Below the pieces are notes generated by a model. That model was not told the DNA's origin. It did no database searches and was given only the letters and a program-made list of their open reading frames with translations. Positions 60,007 to 64,000 of a stretch of DNA of 64,000 bases are shown one piece after another. Within the stretch, counting starts at the first letter, position 1. Each line of letters opens with the position of its first letter. Location: the NCBI RefSeq assembly GCF_030504545.1, contig NZ_JAUKWP010000001.1:357255-421254 (forward strand), written 5' to 3'. The stretch is from Lactobacillus sp. YT155. Its GTDB lineage: Bacteria; Bacillota; Bacilli; Lactobacillales; Lactobacillaceae. A program made the translations under genes and the position numbers.

Positions 60007-62007
60007 CTATTTTTCATTTTCTTCATTCAAAATTTCAACTAATTGTTGTTTTACTTCTGATACATCTTGTCCTTCAACTTGAGTAGCGGCGTTTGATAAG
60101 TGTCCACCACCACCCATTTTCTCCATAACAATTTGAACATTAATGGAGCCTAGAGAACGAGCGGAAATTCCAATACTTTTATCAGATCTTTTTGCTATAA
60201 CATATGAAGCTTCTACGTCACTTAGTGTGAGCAAAGTATCTGCGGCTTGTGCCACGATTACCGGGTCATAAACCTTATCATCAGCTGCACAAAGTGCAAT
60301 GTTATCATTAATCATTTCGACCGATTCAATTATCTTATTCTTTTCAATGAAGGAATCAATGCTTTCCTTTAATAATTCTTGAACCGTTAATTCGCTAGCA
60401 CCAATCGAACGCAAATAACTAGCGGCGTCAAAAGTTCTAGTACCAGTACGTAATGAGAATGAACGTGTATCAACAGTAATACCAGCCAACATTGCTGTAG
60501 CTTCAATCTTAATAACTTTTGCTTTTTCTTTAGGTTGATACTCGATTATTTCAGTAATCAATTCACAAGTAGATGATGCATATGGCTCAATGTAAGCCAA
60601 CATCATATTCTCAGGGAATTCTTCACCACGACGGTGATGATCAATCAAAACTACTCGTCCATCAGCTTTTTCAAAGAGCTCAGAATCAACAGAAATACTT
60701 GGTTTTGAGTGATCAACCATAATTAGTAAACTATTTTCATCAAATTCTTCATTAGCTTTCTCAGCCGTAATGAAACTGTCATTAATCTCTTCTTCTTTTC
60801 TTAGCTCATCACGAAGTCTTTGAACATCAGAATGTAAATTTTCATCATCAAAAATGATTTTACATTCACGGTCATTCATTTCTGCAATCTTTCTAATTCC
60901 CAGACAAGCCCCTAATGAGTCCATGTCGGTTCTCTTATGTCCCATAACGTAGACTTTTCCAGCATTCACCAGGACTTCTTGTAAGGCTTGAGAAATCATT
61001 CGAGCTCTAACTCTAGTCCGTTTCTCCATTGGGTTAGACTTACCACCAAAGAAGCGGGCACGTCCATTTTCAGACTTAATAACAACTTGATCTCCACCAC
61101 GACCTAAAGCCAAATCTAAGTTACTCTGAGCTTGTTTAGCCAGTTTAATCAAACTTTCATCGCCGTAGCCAATTCCCACACTTAGAGTTAACGGAGAGTT
61201 TTGTTTAAGCGTTTCTTCACGAATTGTATCTAAGATACTAAATTCACTGTCTTCAATGCTTTGTAGGTCTTTCATATAGGCCATAATGATGTAACGATCA
61301 GAACTCAATCGTTTTAGATAAATGCCATATTTATTAGCCCAGTTAGTCAATTGATTGGTAACAAAGTTATTTAAGTTAGAACGGGTACGATCCGTCATGT
61401 TTTGAGTAACTTCATCGTAGTTATCCAAGAAGATTTGACCCATGGTCATTCTAGTACCATCATAGGTTTTTTCGATAGTGTTATATTTTGAAATATCATA
61501 TAAATAGACGGTTTTGAGCTCTTCATTAACGAATGCTTCATAACCATTATCACCGATTGAAATCTCTACGACATCAGATTGATCTTCATTTTCGTCAATT
61601 AGTTTGACGATTTCTTCACTTAAGTCGGCCAAGGATACATCTATTAAGTCACGATCATCAAAATAACTCTGAAACTTAGGGTTAACCCACTGAATTTTTT
61701 TATCATCGTCATACAGAGCAATCCCTAACGGCATATTAATGATTGCCTCTTGCTCACCACGATTCATACGATAAGACATGTCAGAGGCAATATGTTTGAT
61801 GCTTTTATCCATCACATAATATAGATAGATTAAAGCAGCTACCATAATTATATTAACAACGGATAGAATTATTCCTAAAACCGGATTAACAAATAACCCT
61901 ACTACTGCTGAAAGAATAATTACCGCAAAAATAACGACAACCACAGTAGTTAGAGTAGATGATTTTCTTAAGAGATTTAGGTTATGTTTTTCTAAGAACT
62001 TATTCAT
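60007..62007 (-). CDS. gdpP: Cyclic-di-AMP phosphodiesterase GdpP
   Basis: This 666-residue protein has two N-terminal helices (about residues 15-60), a PAS-like domain (GIALYDDDKKIQWVNPKF), a degenerate GGDEF domain (RLSSDRYIIMAYMKDLQS) and a DHH/DHHA1 phosphodiesterase (VMGHKRTDMDSLGACLG, LLIMVDHSKPS, VVLIDHHRRGEEFPE, GGGGHLSNAATQVEG). The DHH motifs carry the metal-binding residues for hydrolysing c-di-AMP. It starts behind AACTGAGGATC. Confidence 0.95.
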   Translation of the reverse strand: MNKFLEKHNLNLLRKSSTLTTVVVVIFAVIILSAVVGLFVNPVLGIILSVVNIIMVAALIYLYYVMDKSIKHIASDMSYRMNRGEQEAIINMPLGIALYDDDKKIQWVNPKFQSYFDDRDLIDVSLADLSEEIVKLIDENEDQSDVVEISIGDNGYEAFVNEELKTVYLYDISKYNTIEKTYDGTRMTMGQIFLDNYDEVTQNMTDRTRSNLNNFVTNQLTNWANKYGIYLKRLSSDRYIIMAYMKDLQSIEDSEFSILDTIREETLKQNSPLTLSVGIGYGDESLIKLAKQAQSNLDLALGRGGDQVVIKSENGRARFFGGKSNPMEKRTRVRARMISQALQEVLVNAGKVYVMGHKRTDMDSLGACLGIRKIAEMNDRECKIIFDDENLHSDVQRLRDELRKEEEINDSFITAEKANEEFDENSLLIMVDHSKPSISVDSELFEKADGRVVLIDHHRRGEEFPENMMLAYIEPYASSTCELITEIIEYQPKEKAKVIKIEATAMLAGITVDTRSFSLRTGTRTFDAASYLRSIGASELTVQELLKESIDSFIEKNKIIESVEMINDNIALCAADDKVYDPVIVAQAADTLLTLSDVEASYVIAKRSDKSIGISARSLGSINVQIVMEKMGGGGHLSNAATQVEGQDVSEVKQQLVEILNEENEK

Positions 62008-62077
62008 AGAGATCCTCAGTTTATTTATTCTATATACTATGTAATTTTACCACAGTTACGCCTTCTTGACTGGATAG

Positions 62078-62104
62078 AAAAAGGACCACACCGAAGTGTG
62101 GTCC
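62078..62104 (-). terminator. Terminator of the rpsF-ssb-rpsR operon
   Basis: GGACCACAC with a stable TTCG tetraloop (minus strand), GTGTGGTCC and a T-run. Confidence 0.9.
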
Positions 62105-62113
62105 CTCTAATTA

Positions 62114-62356
62114 TTAGTCTTCAGCAACGAATGGCAATAGTGCCATAATTCTTGCTCTTTTAATTGCTGTAGTTAAACTTCTTTGATTCTTTGCACTTGT
62201 ACCAGTTACTCGACGAGGCAAAATTTTTCCACTTTCAGAGATGAATCTCTTAAGTAATTCTGTGTCTTTGTAATCGATATATTCAATATGGTTAGCGGCA
62301 ATAAAATCAACTTTACGGCGTTTTCTTCCACCGCCACGTCTTTGTTGTTGAGCCAT
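62114..62356 (-). CDS. rpsR: 30S ribosomal protein S18
   Basis: This 80-residue protein has a basic N-terminus ([20 protein letters not shown]) and the core [20 protein letters not shown] with [20 protein letters not shown]. It binds S6 on the small subunit platform. It is the last gene of rpsF-ssb-rpsR, starting behind AGTAGGAGG. Confidence 0.97.
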   Translation of the reverse strand: MAQQQRRGGGRKRRKVDFIAANHIEYIDYKDTELLKRFISESGKILPRRVTGTSAKNQRSLTTAIKRARIMALLPFVAED

Positions 62357-62388
62357 GTTTTTTTCCTCCTACTTAAAAATGAGAAATA

Positions 62389-62871
62389 CTAGAATGGCAA
62401 GTCATCATCTGAGATATCAATTGATTGACTGTTATCTGCAAATGGATCTGCTTGGCTTTCAAAAGTATTTTCAGGTTTATTATTCGTATTGTTGTTGTTA
62501 TTAGGAACGTTGTTTGCTGCAGGATTTGATGAAGGACGATTCTCAGTTGCTGATTTTGATTCTAACAATGAGAAGTTATCGACAACCACTTCAGTCACAT
62601 AGACTTTTTGACCTTGTTGATTTTCATAAGATCTTGATTGTAGACGTCCATCGATTCCTACCAATGAACCTTTTTTAGTGAAATTAGCAAAGTTCTCAGC
62701 TGATTTTCTCCAGATAACACAGTTAATGAAGTCAGCCTCTCTCTCACCTTGCTGATTTGTGAATTGACGGTTAACCGCAATTGTAAAACTACCAACTGCA
62801 GCTCCGTTGGCAGTATATCTCAAATCAGGGTCACGTGTCAGACGACCAACTAGTACAACTCTATTTATCAT
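62389..62871 (-). CDS. ssb: Single-stranded DNA-binding protein
   Basis: This 160-residue protein has an OB-fold ([51 protein letters not shown]) of about 105 residues, a low-complexity linker rich in Asn, and the acidic tail DISDDDLPF that recruits repair partners. The start follows AAAGGAGGC. It sits between rpsF and rpsR. Confidence 0.97.
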   Translation of the reverse strand: MINRVVLVGRLTRDPDLRYTANGAAVGSFTIAVNRQFTNQQGEREADFINCVIWRKSAENFANFTKKGSLVGIDGRLQSRSYENQQGQKVYVTEVVVDNFSLLESKSATENRPSSNPAANNVPNNNNNTNNKPENTFESQADPFADNSQSIDISDDDLPF

Positions 62872-62894
62872 AAATAACTGCCTCCTTTAAAATA

Positions 62895-62910
62895 TGTTTC
62901 ATGTGAAACA
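62895..62910. promoter_or_regulatory. parS-like site
   Basis: TGTTTCATGTGAAACA differs from parS TGTTTCACGTGAAACA at one position. It lies between ssb and rpsF, just downstream of the rpsF stop codon. Confidence 0.65.
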
Positions 62911-62912
62911 TT

Positions 62913-63206
62913 TTAGTCTTCACGTTTGATAATCATTTGGCGAAGAACTGAATCATCAATTTTTGCTAAACGGTCAAATTCGCTTGTAGCTTTTGTATCG
63001 TCAGCATTGATGTTTGTAATGTGATACAAACCTTCATGATAACCAGCGATTTCATAAGCTAGGTGACGTTTTTCCCAGTCTTTTGAATCAATGATTTCAG
63101 CACCGTTGTCTTTAAGAATCTTATCAAACTTTTCAACAACTGCATTCTTACCTGCTTCATCAAGGTCTGGTTTGATGATATATGTAATTTCGTAATGTGC
63201 TGCCAT
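62913..63206 (-). CDS. rpsF: 30S ribosomal protein S6
   Basis: This 97-residue protein has the family core [40 protein letters not shown] and [21 protein letters not shown]. It pairs with S18. The start ATG 63206 follows AAGAGGAGG. It is the first gene of the operon and has a structured leader. Confidence 0.97.
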   Translation of the reverse strand: MAAHYEITYIIKPDLDEAGKNAVVEKFDKILKDNGAEIIDSKDWEKRHLAYEIAGYHEGLYHITNINADDTKATSEFDRLAKIDDSVLRQMIIKRED

Positions 63207-63282
63207 TTTGGCACCTCCTCTTGGTCTAATGGTTCTTAATCAATATAAGAACAAGGAGCACGGGAACCTATTAGGTTCTAAT
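63207..63282 (-). promoter_or_regulatory. rpsF mRNA leader, probable S6:S18 binding element
   Basis: On the minus strand, GTTCTTA and TAAGAAC form a 7-bp hairpin. Outside it, CTAATAGGTT pairs with AACCATTAG apart from one bulged base, and a CCCG stretch follows GGTT. The CTCCTTG segment can pair with CAAG-AGGAG around the ribosome site. Known S6:S18 leaders have a CCG and an ACCA element in such a structure; both are present here, but the match was made by eye. Confidence 0.5.
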
Positions 63283-63388
63283 ACTCACAGTAAGAAATAA
63301 TACCATAGATTAAGATTAATTTCTATAACAAATCACAAATAAATCGACACGTGATACTCATTTAAGTATACCCATTAAATTACGCAAT

Positions 63389-63404
63389 TATTCCCCGGGA
63401 AATA
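63389..63404. promoter_or_regulatory. Noc-binding-site-like palindrome
   Basis: TATTCCCCGGGAAATA differs at one position from TATTTCCCGGGAAATA. It lies between gyrA and rpsF. Confidence 0.55.
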
Positions 63405-63411
63405 ATATAAA

Positions 63412-63436
63412 TAAAAAAAACGACTTTCGTCGTTTT
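63412..63436 (-). terminator. Terminator of gyrA
   Basis: AAAACGAC, loop GAAA (minus strand) and GTCGTTTT are followed by a T-run, immediately after the stop codon. Confidence 0.8.
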
Positions 63437-63438
63437 AA

Positions 63439-64000
63439 TTATTCTTCACTATTGTTGTTTTCTTCTTCAGTAACTTCTGGAGTTTCTGCTTCTTCTTCAG
63501 GAGCAACCTTAGCCATTGTCGAGACAATTGCATCTTGATCAACACGAATCAATCTAACTCCAAGGGTTGCACGTCCTGTTTGTGAAACATCCTTAGCATG
63601 GAAACGAATCATAACACCTTTGTTGGTAATTAACATAATGTCTTCATCGCCTTCAACTACAGCAATTCCAGCTAGTGGTCCATTTTTCTCAGTTACATTA
63701 ACAGTCTTGATACCTTTACCACCACGTCCTTTGACAGGATATTGATCAGCACCAGTTCTCTTACCATAACCATTCTCAGAAATTACTAGGACCTCTGATT
63801 CTGGAGTAAGAATTGACGAGCCAACAACATAATCGTTTTCTCTCAATCTAATTCCACGGACACCAGAAGCTGTTCTTCCCATGGTACGAACGTCACTTTC
63901 TTTGAAGGTTACGGCATAACCTAAGTGAGTTCCGATAAAGATAACTTGCTGTCCATCAGTTAGATAAACATCTTTCAATTCATCTTTATCTTTCAAGGTA
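63439..64000 (-). CDS. gyrA: DNA gyrase subunit A, C-terminal part
   Basis: The open frame continues past the window edge; about 187 residues are visible. They contain the DNA-wrapping beta-pinwheel repeats: TFKESDVRTMGRTASGVRGI, YGKRTGADQYPVKGRGGKGI with the GyrA-box Q(R)RGG(R)G-like K-G-R-G-G-K-G, and FHAKDVSQTGRATLGVRLIR. The acidic tail EEEAETPEVTEEENNNSEE is typical of gyrase rather than topoisomerase IV. Its orientation places oriC beyond the right edge. Confidence 0.93.
   Translation of the reverse strand, partial: TLKDKDELKDVYLTDGQQVIFIGTHLGYAVTFKESDVRTMGRTASGVRGIRLRENDYVVGSSILTPESEVLVISENGYGKRTGADQYPVKGRGGKGIKTVNVTEKNGPLAGIAVVEGDEDIMLITNKGVMIRFHAKDVSQTGRATLGVRLIRVDQDAIVSTMAKVAPEEEAETPEVTEEENNNSEE

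Overview
The window is A+T-rich DNA from a low-GC Firmicute and reads as a chromosome segment of the family Lactobacillaceae. Evidence includes a phosphoketolase gene, a rhamnose operon, lactobacillus-type amino acid permeases, strong AGGAGG ribosome sites and the origin-proximal order gyrA-rpsF-ssb-rpsR-gdpP-rplI-dnaB-purA. A Companilactobacillus-like species is my best guess, but this is low-confidence inference. Because gyrA enters from the right edge on the minus strand, oriC (dnaA) should lie a few kb beyond base 64000. Minus-strand genes are therefore co-directional with the replication fork and plus-strand genes are head-on.

Region 1-8.2 kb is a one-strand array of small membrane proteins: four DUF443-type polytopic proteins (one cut by the window edge), a decayed DUF443 3' end, two DUF1433-like proteins, four short proteins with a BamE/SmpA-like motif, a double-DUF4176 protein and two unrecognised proteins. 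DUF443 includes the immunity protein for a staphylococcal type VII-secreted membrane toxin, and DUF4176 is typical of type VII loci. I read the block as an expanding and decaying immunity array; no LXG or TspA toxin gene is inside the window. It is bordered by an RRNPP-type regulator (plus strand) and an AgrC/AgrA-like two-component pair with no adjacent signal peptide or AgrB gene.

Region 11.5-30.3 kb holds an AlaX-type tRNA editing protein, an LCP ligase, MarR and Mga-like regulators, and a complete Wzx/Wzy-type exopolysaccharide operon running leftward from about 27.6 to 15.7 kb: lipoprotein, glycosyltransferase, UDP-glucose dehydrogenase, priming transferase, NeuD-like acetyltransferase, flippase, two Phd/YefM-like small proteins, two glycosyltransferases, chain-length protein, a degenerate BY-kinase-like ATPase, polymerase and a hydrolase. 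Upstream is a large secreted protein with six Ig-like repeats, separated from the operon by a hairpin that could act as an attenuator. A likely small RNA lies at about 30.55-30.77 kb.

Region 30.9-49 kb holds HdeD-like, YhgE/Pip and DUF6506 genes, a Na+/H+ antiporter, a hydrolase, the L-rhamnose operon (transporter, rhaB, rhaM, rhaA, rhaD, plus an alcohol dehydrogenase) with a divergent AraC regulator and a near-perfect CcpA cre site, then an XRE regulator, YoaK-like protein, permease, acetyltransferase and TMEM175-like channel.

Region 49-64 kb holds a VanX-like dipeptidase with an altered metal ligand and a GntR regulator flanked by two copies of the same operator next to xpkA (phosphoketolase). 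It continues with permeases, a YjbR gene broken by one stop codon, a CadD-like transporter and the origin-proximal replication and translation genes. Three parS-like and three Noc-binding-like palindromes lie in the last 16 kb; one parS-like and one Noc-like site sit 8 bp apart.
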